NCBI GenBank assembly: GCA_020722415.1
Contig: DYKV01000011.1
Location: 1 to 32,304, forward strand
Length of the DNA stretch: 32,304 nucleotides
From: Anaerolinea sp.
GTDB lineage: Bacteria; Chloroflexota; Anaerolineae; Anaerolineales; UBA4823
Reading direction: 5' to 3'
Each line of letters opens with the position of its first letter. The stretch's first letter is position 1. Position numbers and translations under genes: made by a program. Shown piece by piece: positions 19,870 to 29,685 of the stretch. The notes under the pieces are model-generated. The model saw only the letters and a list, made by a program, of their open reading frames with translations. It had not been told where the DNA came from and did no database searches.

Positions 19870-21774
19870 TTAATGGCTGGTATATTTTTTTACGGCTAGA
19901 TTTAATTTTAATAGTTCCTGAGTTAGTTGTACCATAACTTTCTGATATTGGGATACTTGTTCGCTTGATTGACTTTGCTGGTCAACCATTTGAAAGCGTT
20001 GATATTCAATCGTTTGGATGAGGACCTGTTGGCGCAGCTGCACAATAGCCCGCAAAACATCCTCTAATAGTTTTTGTTGGTTCGATTCAATTTTTGGGGT
20101 TTTTTCTAACAATTCATCGGCAGCTTCTATCATCTCTAAAGAAAGGTTTTCCATGACATAATGGAGCGGGTGCTCCATATCCTGATCAATAGATTTTTGG
20201 ATAAGGTGGAAGATCGTCTGATACTCTGCGGAGTGAAAATCATGGGGGGATAAGCGGGTTAGCTGGTTTTCCAATAGATGTCGATCGATCAAATACAGCA
20301 AATGCGGATCATGAAGCAAGACACTCAAAATATATTGTTCCAGAGGGCTGGTCCCTTTATAAACACTGACTTTAGGTATTTCGGGAGTCTGCTTGGTTTC
20401 ACTGGCGTGAGGCGATCGCCGGCTTGTTTTCACCCGCAGAGCGTTCAGGCTGGCTAACAAAGTACGCTCATCTACCTTTAGTAAACGCGCCAAACGTTGG
20501 ATATAATCATCTCGCTCTAATGGATTAGGAACTTCCCGAATTAGGGGGAGAACCTGCCGCGCAATCTCATCTTTCGCTTTTGGATTAGCGAGATCTCGAT
20601 TTGCGGTTAATGTTTCCATCACATGCATCACAATCGGTTGGGCAGATTGAATTAATCGCTGCCATTCTTGTGCATTGCGAAGGACAATTTCATCTGGATC
20701 CATTCCCTCCGGTAATCTTGCGACCCGGATATCGGCTTGTAAACGCCCCTCTAGCCGCAATAAACCATGCGCGTCAAAGACGACCTCATTGGTGTGATCC
20801 ATCGCTTGACGGGCTAGCTCCAAGCCGCGCAATGTTGCCTGCGCGCCGGCAGAATCTGGATCGAGGGCTAACACCAAACGTTTGGTGAAACGCTTGAGGA
20901 GATATAGCTGTTGCTCAGTTAATGCAGTACCCATCGGTGAGACGACATTGGTGAAACCCGCTTGATGTAAAACGATGACATCGAGATATCCTTCCACGAT
21001 AACAGCCTGATCTACAGAACGAATAGAGCGCCGGGCTCGATCTAATCCGTAGAGGAGTTTGCCTTTGTCAAACAATACCGTTTGGGGCGAATTGAGAAAT
21101 TTAGGAACATCTTTGGGATCGAGAATGCGCGCTCCAAAACCGGCCAGGCGCCCTTGCTCATCCCGGATTGGGATCATCAAGCGGTGATGAAACCGATCGC
21201 GAAGCCGCCCTCCCTCTCCCTCCATGATCAATCCGACCGTGATTAATAATTCATCACTGATCTGTTTGGCTTTAAAATGATTCCATAAAGCATCCCAGCT
21301 TTTGGGTGCATATCCCAACCCAAATGCCTCAATGGTTTCATTGTTTATGCCGCGTTGGTGAATATAATTCAGGGCTTCTTTCCCAAAGGGGGTATTGAAC
21401 AATTGATGACGATAAAAAGTAACCGCATCTTCAAGTAATGAACGAAGTGTTTCGTTTTCCTCTTTTTGCTCGAGCTCTTGGGGAGTGGGGGGTTTAAGCT
21501 GCACACCTGCTTTTTCGGCTAAAATATTCAATGCTTGGCTGAAATCTACACCTTCTTTTTTCATGACGAAATTGAAGATATCCCCACCTTCATTACACTG
21601 ACCGAAACACCGCCAAGTGCCCGTTTCGGGAAATACCACAAAAGAGGGAGTACGGGTATTACTATGAAATGGGCAGAAACCAATGTAGTTCTTCCCGCTG
21701 CGGCGTAATTGCACCGTCTCTGAGATTAAATCTACAATATCAATGCGGGCTTTAACTTCGTCTATCGAGGACAC
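19870..21774 (-). CDS. dnaG: DNA primase
   Basis: 634 aa; N-terminal zinc finger CPFHSNTRTPSFVVFPETGTWRCFGQCNEGGDIFNFVM, RFHHRLMIPIRDEQGRLAGFGARIL, TOPRIM VIVEGYLDVIVLHQAG; GTG start. Confidence 0.98.
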   Translation of the reverse strand: MSSIDEVKARIDIVDLISETVQLRRSGKNYIGFCPFHSNTRTPSFVVFPETGTWRCFGQCNEGGDIFNFVMKKEGVDFSQALNILAEKAGVQLKPPTPQELEQKEENETLRSLLEDAVTFYRHQLFNTPFGKEALNYIHQRGINNETIEAFGLGYAPKSWDALWNHFKAKQISDELLITVGLIMEGEGGRLRDRFHHRLMIPIRDEQGRLAGFGARILDPKDVPKFLNSPQTVLFDKGKLLYGLDRARRSIRSVDQAVIVEGYLDVIVLHQAGFTNVVSPMGTALTEQQLYLLKRFTKRLVLALDPDSAGAQATLRGLELARQAMDHTNEVVFDAHGLLRLEGRLQADIRVARLPEGMDPDEIVLRNAQEWQRLIQSAQPIVMHVMETLTANRDLANPKAKDEIARQVLPLIREVPNPLERDDYIQRLARLLKVDERTLLASLNALRVKTSRRSPHASETKQTPEIPKVSVYKGTSPLEQYILSVLLHDPHLLYLIDRHLLENQLTRLSPHDFHSAEYQTIFHLIQKSIDQDMEHPLHYVMENLSLEMIEAADELLEKTPKIESNQQKLLEDVLRAIVQLRQQVLIQTIEYQRFQMVDQQSQSSEQVSQYQKVMVQLTQELLKLNLAVKKYTSH

Positions 21775-21933
21775 TCCACCGACTCCTTCATCCCAGGGCT
21801 ATCAGGTTTGGGTGAGCTTATGACTGTCAAATGATCCCCAAAAACGCTAACCAATATTTCGGCCGTGTTCATCCGCTCGCCGAGCATAGCCGGGCAACCT
21901 CGGCTGTAACCAGGTTTTTGGCGCACTCTAGGT

Positions 21934-22377
21934 TTACCCCTGTTTTGCCACTTGCAACCGACACCAAGCGAAGAGCGCGTCGTACACATCAAACTGTCGG
22001 CTCAGATTCTCTGTATCATCTGGAAAGCGCAGACTGTATCCTACTGCAACAGCTTCTAGACCAGGGGCTATCTCGTCGGCGCGAAGATCAGTTTCAATGT
22101 CCGCCGCATGTACGATTTTTGCCAGCCGAAGCAATGCGGGGTCCGTTAATCCATACTTTTCGATGATGGACTCGAAAGAGCATTTCCCATCCCGATGCCC
22201 AAGTTCCACGTTTGGAACATCGTAGGGAATAGCTCCCATTTCTTTTACCACCTCCTCCACCTGACTCTTTGGCACGAAAATAAATTCCGCATCTGAGTCA
22301 ATGAAACGGCTGATAAGCCACGGACAAGCAACGCGGTCTACATGGACATGTGAACGAGTTACCCATTTCATAGTCAT
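21934..22377 (-). CDS. ChrB C-terminal domain (chromate-resistance-type) protein
   Basis: 147 aa stand-alone; TRSHVHVDRVACPWLISRFIDSDAEFIFVP is typical of the ChrB C-terminal domain; AAAGGAG upstream. Confidence 0.85.
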   Translation of the reverse strand: MTMKWVTRSHVHVDRVACPWLISRFIDSDAEFIFVPKSQVEEVVKEMGAIPYDVPNVELGHRDGKCSFESIIEKYGLTDPALLRLAKIVHAADIETDLRADEIAPGLEAVAVGYSLRFPDDTENLSRQFDVYDALFAWCRLQVAKQG

Positions 22378-22398
22378 TCACTCCTTTGCTGCTTGCGT

Positions 22399-23688
22399 TT
22401 ATGCGATAGGGTTTGCGGCAGGGCCTAAATCCTGACCGAACAAGGCAAAATAAAGCGTCCCCCCTAATCCAAAGCCGAAAGCGACAAGGAAATTAGTTGT
22501 GGGGGATGCAATCGCGTTGAAAAAAGGTAAGAGCGCCCGTCCTATCCCAAGCGTATCCACGATATATTTTGCCGTCGAAGCGTCCCAGAGCAGCGCTCCG
22601 CCAAAAGCGGCGATAGATACGATAATATCTCGGATAAGGTAGTACAACCCAAATGTCGCCGCTTTTCTACCATCAGGGGCTAAATCCATGATCAACGCTT
22701 TTCGTGTAGGTTCGCCAAATTCCTTCAAACCACGAATAACGAAAGCAATAACCATTACCCAGAATGATCGCGCAACAATGAGAACGAGCGGAAACATGGT
22801 GAAAAAGACAAATGTTGTCACCACAAATGGTTTCTTGGTATTCTTATCTGCTAGATAAGCCACGGGAATATACACCAGCATTGCCGTTGTCATTTCTATT
22901 GTCGTCAACAAGCCAAATTGTAACGGCGTAATCTTGTTGATACTGACGCACCAGATAACGACAAAAGCATAGGGGATTTGCTCGCAAAAACGCACCAAAA
23001 TATCTGATACCAGCAAGTTTTGCAAGGGCGTATTGAGCAAGGTCAAGCCATACGCCATTGATGATCCTTCCCTGACCGGAGTCCGTTTTTCATCGGGAAT
23101 CATGACCTGCTGGAGTATCAGCGCCACGCCAGCCAAAACAAAGGCGACGATGAAGGCAAGACGCACCCCTTGTGTTTCCCCGAACGCCCCAATCAGTGCG
23201 CCGCCAATCACTGGCCCTAACGCCATCGGAATACGCCGAACAAGGGAGTGCAGTGATACGCCCATTGTTCGCTTGTTTTTAGGCATAACAGTTGCCACCA
23301 TATCCATCGTAGCTGGCAATGAGATAGCCGTCCACGATACGAACAGGATTGCACCTAAGATGACGGCGTGCCAGTTGGGGATGGCAATCACCACAACATA
23401 ACCCACCATTGCAATTAAATTGAACAGCAATAAGGCATGCTTGTATCCCAATTTATCGCTGGCATACCCGCCAGGAAAAGAGTACAGTGCACTGAGGAGA
23501 TTATCCAAGCCGTTCAGCAAGCCAACCGAGAACGCGCCCCCGCCCAAAGCCACCAGGTAAAGTGGCAGAAATCGCTCTGCCATCTTTTCCCCCAGCCCTA
23601 CCAGTATCACCATTACTAGTAGCGCCACGATGTTTTTCTTCAAACCAAAATAATCCAATATTCGTTGGCGTTGCTTTACAACTTGCAT
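22399..23688 (-). CDS. MFS transporter
   Basis: 429 aa, ~12 predicted TM segments, MFS-type loop GGYASDKLGYKHALL; 21-nt gap to the ChrB-like gene. Confidence 0.9.
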   Translation of the reverse strand: MQVVKQRQRILDYFGLKKNIVALLVMVILVGLGEKMAERFLPLYLVALGGGAFSVGLLNGLDNLLSALYSFPGGYASDKLGYKHALLLFNLIAMVGYVVVIAIPNWHAVILGAILFVSWTAISLPATMDMVATVMPKNKRTMGVSLHSLVRRIPMALGPVIGGALIGAFGETQGVRLAFIVAFVLAGVALILQQVMIPDEKRTPVREGSSMAYGLTLLNTPLQNLLVSDILVRFCEQIPYAFVVIWCVSINKITPLQFGLLTTIEMTTAMLVYIPVAYLADKNTKKPFVVTTFVFFTMFPLVLIVARSFWVMVIAFVIRGLKEFGEPTRKALIMDLAPDGRKAATFGLYYLIRDIIVSIAAFGGALLWDASTAKYIVDTLGIGRALLPFFNAIASPTTNFLVAFGFGLGGTLYFALFGQDLGPAANPIA

Positions 23689-23753
23689 ATCAACACAGAA
23701 CTTTCATTTACCCCTGACGCGGTTATGACGCAGTGCAGCCAACTCTATTATAC

Positions 23754-26700
23754 CTAGAATCCTTCTAATCGCGACAGATCTGCCACACCGTTCGCCAAGG
23801 CACGAATGCTTTGCAATAGCCCCAAACGGTTTTGGCGCTGTTGCGCATCTTCTGTCATCACTAACACCTCTTCAAAAAAGCGATTAATGGAAGGGATCAT
23901 AGGCAAGAAAGCGTTGAGGAAATCATCCACAGAACCGGTTTGTCGGGATTGCTTTTCTGCCTGGCAAACAGCTTCATAAAGAGCTTTTTCAGCCGGTAAC
24001 GTGAACAATGCTGGCTGAATCGGATATCTTTCTGCTATATCTCGGGTTATGCGCACACAGCGAGCGTAAGCGGGAAGGATTTCATGCCAATCTGAACGAT
24101 TAACCCATTCGGTTAATTGGCTAACTGCTTGTGCAGCAGCAGCGGGGTTATCACCTTGTTCAGCCAGCACTGCATCCACCACATCATAAGGATAACCTTT
24201 CTCCTGCAGCCAATTTCGCAACCGCTCAACGATAAAATCGCGGCAGGCACGCAGATGGTCATCGGTGGCTGGAATAGGCAAGAATTGAGCAGTTTCTTGC
24301 AACGCCTCCCGAAGGTTAAAATCTAGATTCCAATTCACTAGATTTTGAACTAACCCGAGTCCAGCCCGTCGTTGGGCGAAAGGGTCTTTATTTCCGCTTG
24401 GCGCCAGGCCAGCTGCGAACAACCCAATTAAGGTATCTAATCGGTCAGCAATCCCTACAGCCAAACCGGGAAGGGTCTTCGGGCTGAGATCTCCGGCGAA
24501 GCGGGGTAGGTAATGTTCCATAATTGCTTCCGCTACGGAAGGCTCTTCTCCACTAGATAAAGCATAATACTTCCCCATGATTCCTTGTAAGGAAGTCATC
24601 TCGACGACCATTTTGGTTGCTAGATCTGCCTTACATAAGTGAGCTGCCCGCTCTGCTGCATTGCGTTCCTTCTCATCTAACCGACACCACTTCGCAACCG
24701 CAAAGATCAATTTTTCTAACCGATGGGTTTTATCCAGCATTGACCCTAACTTTTGCTGAAAGGTTAACGTGCTCAATTTTGGAAGGTAACTTTCTAATGG
24801 TTGTTTAATATCTTCATGCACAAAATAGGCTGCATCCGCAAAACGAGCTCGGATGACATGTTCGTTTCCATCCACAATCGTTTCCAGCCCTTCCCAACTG
24901 ACTTCCTGAAGGGATGGTTTGTTGGCAATGGTGATGAAGTAGGGTTGCAGGCGCCCTTGCTGATAGACCGGGAAATAGCGCTGGTGTTTCTTCATCACCG
25001 AAATCAATACTTCAGGGGGCAAATCCAAATAAATTGCGTCAAAACTGCCCAGTAAAGCAGTTGGCGCTTCAACTAAATTTGTTACCTCGGCTAATAGTGC
25101 ACCATCTTCGAGCACTTCTCCGTTTACTTTTTCTGCTTGCTGAATAACTTGATCCCAGATAGCCCGTTTGCGTTCCTGAGGATCTAAGATGATTCCTTGT
25201 TGAGCAAGGAAATTAAAAAAATCCTCAACAGAACCGACCCGATATTCTTGCGGCAACAAGAAACGTAACCCCCGCGTTACCGAACCAGAAGGAATATCCG
25301 CATATTGGAAGGATAAATGCTGATTTCCATAAAGCGCTAACAGCCAACGAATTGGGCGCGAAAAGGCTACATTGCTGGCGTTCCAGCGCATGGATTTATC
25401 AAAGTGTAATGATGCAATAAAACCTGGCAAGGAAGTTGCTAATACTTGGGCTGCCGATTTCCCCTTTTCCTTAATCACAACGCTGACATAATCCCCACCA
25501 TCCAGGTTCCGAATTTGCAAATCGTTTACTGTCAAACCTTTGCTGCGAGCAAAACCTTGTGCGGCCGGCGTTGGGCTCCCATCCGCTAGAAAAGCCTTGG
25601 CTGCCGGCGGACCTTTTACAACGATTTCGCTATCCGCTTGAAAAGGAGCGACATTTTCCACATAGACCACCAGGCGGCGCGGCGTTCCCCAGATATGAAC
25701 CGTTCCATAGGATAATCTTAATTGATTTAACCATTCGGGTGTGTGTGTCCGCAATTGTTCCAGCGCTGCATCTAGATCGGCAACTGGGATTTCCTCTGTG
25801 CCAATCTCCAACAAGAACGGCGCCGAGTTTCCTGGCAACACTTCAGAAGCTGGTTTTTCTTCCTTGACTGCCTTATCAGAATGGGCAGCCACTAGACCAG
25901 GACGCCCGAGCCATGGAAAACCAAGCCGCTGGCGTTGTTCGACATAAGCGTGTGCCACCCGCCGACTCAAATCGCGCATGCGCCCGAAAAATGCCTGTCT
26001 TTCGGTTACCCCTATTGCTCCGCGAGTATCCAAAACATTAAAAGTATGCGAGCATTTCAGCACATAATCATGGGCGGGGAGAACCAATCCTTGCTCCAGG
26101 CAAATATTCGCTTCCGCCTCGAACAGATCATACATTTGGCGCAAGCTAGCCACATCGGCGATCTCAAAATAATACTTGCTGTGTTCCTGCTCGGCTTGTA
26201 AGTTTACATCCCCATCAGTGTAGATGTGATTCCAACGGATTTCACGAAAACTGCTCACCCGCTGCAGGGCAATCGCAATCCGTTCTAAACCATAGGTAAT
26301 TTCTACAGAAACCGGATCGAGAACTTGCCCCCCCGCTTGTTGAAAATAAGTGAACTGGGTGATTTCTTGTCCATCTAGCCATACCTCCCATCCTAATCCC
26401 CAGGCTCCTAATGCCGGTGATTCCCAATCATCTTCCACAAAACGGATATCATGGCGGCGGGTATCAATTCCCAACGCTTCGAGAGACTGTAAATAGATCT
26501 CTTGGGGGTTACCCGGATCTGGTTTGAGGATGACTTGAAACTGATAATGCATTTGCATCCGATTTGGGTTCTCGCCATAACGCCCATCGTCTGGGCGAAT
26601 GGAAGGCTCCACATACGCCACATTCCATGGTTCTGGTCCTAGAACGCGCAGTGCAGTGGCTGGATTCATCGTGCCTGCCCCAACTTGAGTGTAGTAAGGC

Positions 26701-26780
26701 TGCCAAATAAGGCACCCTTTCTCAGCCCAAAAATCCTGTAATTTCATGATGATCGTTTGAAAATTGATCGCTTCGCTCAT
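23754..26780 (-). CDS. glyQS: Glycyl-tRNA synthetase, fused alpha-beta single chain (start revised to ATG at 26780)
   Basis: GlyQ signatures ([74 protein letters not shown]) followed in frame by GlyS ([21 protein letters not shown]...; C-terminal anticodon-binding region). Confidence 0.97.
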   Translation of the reverse strand: MSEAINFQTIIMKLQDFWAEKGCLIWQPYYTQVGAGTMNPATALRVLGPEPWNVAYVEPSIRPDDGRYGENPNRMQMHYQFQVILKPDPGNPQEIYLQSLEALGIDTRRHDIRFVEDDWESPALGAWGLGWEVWLDGQEITQFTYFQQAGGQVLDPVSVEITYGLERIAIALQRVSSFREIRWNHIYTDGDVNLQAEQEHSKYYFEIADVASLRQMYDLFEAEANICLEQGLVLPAHDYVLKCSHTFNVLDTRGAIGVTERQAFFGRMRDLSRRVAHAYVEQRQRLGFPWLGRPGLVAAHSDKAVKEEKPASEVLPGNSAPFLLEIGTEEIPVADLDAALEQLRTHTPEWLNQLRLSYGTVHIWGTPRRLVVYVENVAPFQADSEIVVKGPPAAKAFLADGSPTPAAQGFARSKGLTVNDLQIRNLDGGDYVSVVIKEKGKSAAQVLATSLPGFIASLHFDKSMRWNASNVAFSRPIRWLLALYGNQHLSFQYADIPSGSVTRGLRFLLPQEYRVGSVEDFFNFLAQQGIILDPQERKRAIWDQVIQQAEKVNGEVLEDGALLAEVTNLVEAPTALLGSFDAIYLDLPPEVLISVMKKHQRYFPVYQQGRLQPYFITIANKPSLQEVSWEGLETIVDGNEHVIRARFADAAYFVHEDIKQPLESYLPKLSTLTFQQKLGSMLDKTHRLEKLIFAVAKWCRLDEKERNAAERAAHLCKADLATKMVVEMTSLQGIMGKYYALSSGEEPSVAEAIMEHYLPRFAGDLSPKTLPGLAVGIADRLDTLIGLFAAGLAPSGNKDPFAQRRAGLGLVQNLVNWNLDFNLREALQETAQFLPIPATDDHLRACRDFIVERLRNWLQEKGYPYDVVDAVLAEQGDNPAAAAQAVSQLTEWVNRSDWHEILPAYARCVRITRDIAERYPIQPALFTLPAEKALYEAVCQAEKQSRQTGSVDDFLNAFLPMIPSINRFFEEVLVMTEDAQQRQNRLGLLQSIRALANGVADLSRLEGF

Positions 26781-26916
26781 AGTAATTGAAGGCTCATCTC
26801 TCCACAAAAATAGATCTTTAGCTTATTAATTCCCATGCGATCGTAGAAGACGGTGAGTACCCGGCTTCGACCGATGCAAGAATACAGTAGAACTCAGATT
26901 CTAACCCAAAATATCC

Positions 26917-28332
26917 TCAAAAGCGAAACCAGCCAAAACTTAGCCCCAAGGCAAATATGGCAACTATCAAGACAACCACGCTCAAACCAACCAGCAACCA
27001 AAAGGCAGCTCGTTTCAAGGTGTCAACCGGTTTTACCCCACCCACTTTTCCATTATGAGCATTTACATACAGTTGATAATTTTTCCCGCGATAGTGGTAA
27101 CTCCCCACATAGAAAGGCAAGAGCACCAGCTTATAGGTCAATCCGCTCCAATTGGTTTCTCCAGATTGCAGGTTGCGCCTTTCTGTTCCTACCTGTACAC
27201 GGGAAGGGAGAGCTTGCCGAAGACGCCTAACAACAATCTCGCGCGCATCCAGCGAAGCATCTGCCAGCGGATGGTCATAAGTCAATACATTCCAATTCGC
27301 CAAATAAGCAGGGTCATAGGCAACCACAGCTTTTAAGTCAAAGGGCTGGGTTTGCGAAATTTCGGCGCAATTCAGCGCTTTTACGCCAGGCACTACAACA
27401 TCATCGAAGATTTCGAACTCAACCCCTCTTTCGACTTCCCAATAAGGGGTGTCTGAATTGCTGCGATTTACTTCGCAAACCCAATTCATTTGCAAAATAC
27501 CGTCGAAGGTCCAAAACGGATAATAAACCGGACGCAGGGCAGAAGGTTTTGCCATTTTTTTCAAGTCATCAGGAATAAACAATCCCCGCCCCAGCCACTC
27601 ACCAACCTGCTGGCTAGCCTCCTGCACCGTCAGCCGCGGAGGCAGCAGGACATTCGGAGATAACATCTCTACGGTCTCTTCCGATTCGATCATCTGGGAT
27701 GAGCCACAATGCGGACAAACCAGCGCTCTCTCCATAACCGCTAAAACCGATATAGCGCCGCACTGGTTACAGCAAAACCGATGTTGGGCTTCTGCCCATA
27801 CATGCCCCCGTGTGGTGGGTAAGACAAAATCCAGCGTCAGCTCTGCTTCATCTGCCACTGACACTGTAGACATGGCTTGTTCATGACCGCAATATCCACA
27901 TACCAGCCTTTGACGAGCAACATCCAGACTTAGCCTCCCGCCGCACTGCTCACAGAGAAAAACCTTCTCTGCCATTGCCTCAAGCGGCGCTTGTGGTTGG
28001 CGAGGCACTACCTCTTGCCCTTCTGCCAGCAAGCGGGAAGTATCCAATTTTCCGGATAAAATTGCCAGGCCACGGCGAGCCGCGCCATTATTCGGGTCTG
28101 CAGCCAGCGCATATTCTAAATAATCGCGTTGCTCTTCCGGCTTATCGGTAGTGGCAGAAAGCCACAACCAGGGTTGGGGGTCGGTGGGTTTGATCTCTGC
28201 TGCCTTCTGCAATAGCGTGCGGGCTTGTTCCAAATCGCCAGCCTTGACCGCTCCAATGCCAGCTGATAACACCTGGCGATAATGATCCTCATCCGAAAAG
28301 TTGCGTTTGGTGAATTGAGCAGGGAATGACAT
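26917..28332 (-). CDS. TPR / double zinc-ribbon / C-terminal TM protein of unknown function (start revised to ATG at 28332)
   Basis: N-terminal TPR-like repeats (AVKAGDLEQARTLLQKAAEIKPTDPQPWLWL), CEQCGG...CGYCG and CNQCG...CPHCG ribbons, C-terminal hydrophobic helix. Confidence 0.8.
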   Translation of the reverse strand: MSFPAQFTKRNFSDEDHYRQVLSAGIGAVKAGDLEQARTLLQKAAEIKPTDPQPWLWLSATTDKPEEQRDYLEYALAADPNNGAARRGLAILSGKLDTSRLLAEGQEVVPRQPQAPLEAMAEKVFLCEQCGGRLSLDVARQRLVCGYCGHEQAMSTVSVADEAELTLDFVLPTTRGHVWAEAQHRFCCNQCGAISVLAVMERALVCPHCGSSQMIESEETVEMLSPNVLLPPRLTVQEASQQVGEWLGRGLFIPDDLKKMAKPSALRPVYYPFWTFDGILQMNWVCEVNRSNSDTPYWEVERGVEFEIFDDVVVPGVKALNCAEISQTQPFDLKAVVAYDPAYLANWNVLTYDHPLADASLDAREIVVRRLRQALPSRVQVGTERRNLQSGETNWSGLTYKLVLLPFYVGSYHYRGKNYQLYVNAHNGKVGGVKPVDTLKRAAFWLLVGLSVVVLIVAIFALGLSFGWFRF

Positions 28333-28339
28333 CCTATGT

Positions 28340-28368
28340 AGTTTAACCCGCTTGCAACAACTTGACAA
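28340..28368 (-). promoter_or_regulatory. Sigma70-type promoter TTGTCA-17-TAAACT for the TPR/zinc-ribbon gene
   Basis: Minus strand TTGTCA (28368-28363), 17-nt spacer, TAAACT (28345-28340); -10 ends 7 nt before the ATG at 28332. Confidence 0.65.
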
Positions 28369-28390
28369 GAAGAAATACCGGTCAAACATC

Positions 28391-28419
28391 TTGACTTTTA
28401 GAGGTTATTTCTATATACT
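28391..28419 (+). promoter_or_regulatory. Sigma70-type promoter TTGACT-17-TATACT for the ROK operon
   Basis: TTGACT 28391-28396, 17-nt spacer, TATACT 28414-28419. Confidence 0.85.
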
Positions 28420-28420
28420 T

Positions 28421-28451
28421 AACTTTGTAAGTACAATAAACTTACAAAGTT
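28421..28451. promoter_or_regulatory. Operator-like perfect 12-bp inverted repeat AACTTTGTAAGT-n7-ACTTACAAAGTT
   Basis: Arms 28421-28432 and 28440-28451 are exact reverse complements; starts 1 nt after the -10 box, covering the predicted TSS. Confidence 0.85.
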
Positions 28452-28475
28452 TCACTTTTTTTATTTCATCCGGTT

Positions 28476-29666
28476 ATGAAAAAAGCCACCCACCAACAAA
28501 CTAAAGAGCATAATCGCAACCTCGTGTTGAAGAACATCTTCGAGCGTGACCCTATCAGCCGCGCCGAGATTGCCCGCATCACCGGGCTGACCCGCGCCAC
28601 TGTCTCCGAAATCGTTGCCGAATTAATCGAAGAAGGGCTGGTCAAAGAGATTGGCACAGGGGAATCAATTGGAGGAAAGGCGCCGATCTTACTTGGTTTA
28701 GTGGCTGATTCCCGCTACCTAATTGGCTTATATCTGGGAGAAGATCAATTTTTTGGCTCGATCATTAACTTACGGGGCGAGATCAAAGACACAATTGAGA
28801 TGCCCATTAAAAACCAGAGCGGAGATCAAGCTCTCCAATCCGTCTATTCTATATTGGATTTACTTATTGCTAAGGACTGGAAACCAATTGTTGGAATTGG
28901 CATCGCCACTCCGGGTTTGGTTAATACCAAAAAAGGAATTGTCATCAACGCCGTCAACCTCGAATGGCAAGATTTGCCATTAGCAGAGTTGATCGAAATG
29001 CGCTACCACATTCCGATTTCCATTTTGAATGATAGTCAAGCAGCTGCAATTGGTGAATATGTTTACGGTGCAAAACATCCCTCCGAAAGTAATTTAGTAG
29101 TGATTAATGTCAAATATGGCATCGGGGCTGGCATATTAATCAATGGGTGCTTATATCAAGGGGATGGCGGAGGAGCAGGCGAGATTGGTCATGTGGTCGT
29201 TCAAGAACATGGTTCGCTTTGTCGGTGTGGGAAGGCCGGCTGTTTAGAGACCATCGCTAGCGCTCGGGCAATCGTGCGGCGGGCAATTTCTCTTATGCCA
29301 GAATATCCAGAATCCGAATTGGCTAAAAATCCGGAGAGTATCTCCATTGAATCACTCAAAACAGCCTGGCAAAAAAACGATCCTCTCGCTGAGAAAGTCA
29401 TCTCTGATGCAGCCTATTATTTGGGGCTCTCGATTGCCAACCTGGTGAGTGTGCTTAATATCCAGAGTATTGTACTCACTGGCGATATCACTTGCTTAGG
29501 AGAAAACTGGCTGAAAATGATCCATAATACGATGACCCAAGCAGCGCTTGAGCTACTCGCCTCCAATACAAAGCTCGAATTCGGGAAACTGGGTTTCAAA
29601 GCGTTTACCTTAGGCGCTTCTGCTCATATGCTACTTGGAGATTATCGCCTTTTATTTCTGAAATAA
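28476..29666 (+). CDS. ROK family transcriptional repressor (NagC/XylR type)
   Basis: 396 aa; N-terminal wHTH RDPISRAEIARITGLTRATVSEIVAELIEEGLV, ROK zinc motif CRCGKAGCLE, GIGIATPGLV. Confidence 0.95.
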   Translation: MKKATHQQTKEHNRNLVLKNIFERDPISRAEIARITGLTRATVSEIVAELIEEGLVKEIGTGESIGGKAPILLGLVADSRYLIGLYLGEDQFFGSIINLRGEIKDTIEMPIKNQSGDQALQSVYSILDLLIAKDWKPIVGIGIATPGLVNTKKGIVINAVNLEWQDLPLAELIEMRYHIPISILNDSQAAAIGEYVYGAKHPSESNLVVINVKYGIGAGILINGCLYQGDGGGAGEIGHVVVQEHGSLCRCGKAGCLETIASARAIVRRAISLMPEYPESELAKNPESISIESLKTAWQKNDPLAEKVISDAAYYLGLSIANLVSVLNIQSIVLTGDITCLGENWLKMIHNTMTQAALELLASNTKLEFGKLGFKAFTLGASAHMLLGDYRLLFLK

Positions 29667-29685
29667 CTGCTTCAGGAAAAACCAG

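Noticed and set aside
21762-21992. 76-aa - strand ORF between the ChrB-like gene and dnaG
   Set aside because: Overlaps the 3' end of ChrB and the dnaG start in other frames, no recognisable domain; kept as non-coding. A 6-bp GCCGAG/CTCGGC stem (21879-21904) there has no U-tract, so I did not call a terminator.
26781-26916. Possible T-box or riboswitch in the glyQS leader
   Set aside because: I looked for a T-box antiterminator-like GGGTGGnACCGCG sequence and a terminator hairpin; neither is apparent in the 136-nt leader.
28421-28462. The ROK-operon palindrome followed by a T-run as an intrinsic terminator
   Set aside because: It begins 1 nt after a strong -10 box and the predicted TSS falls inside the left arm, so an operator explanation fits better; the stem is also AT-rich.
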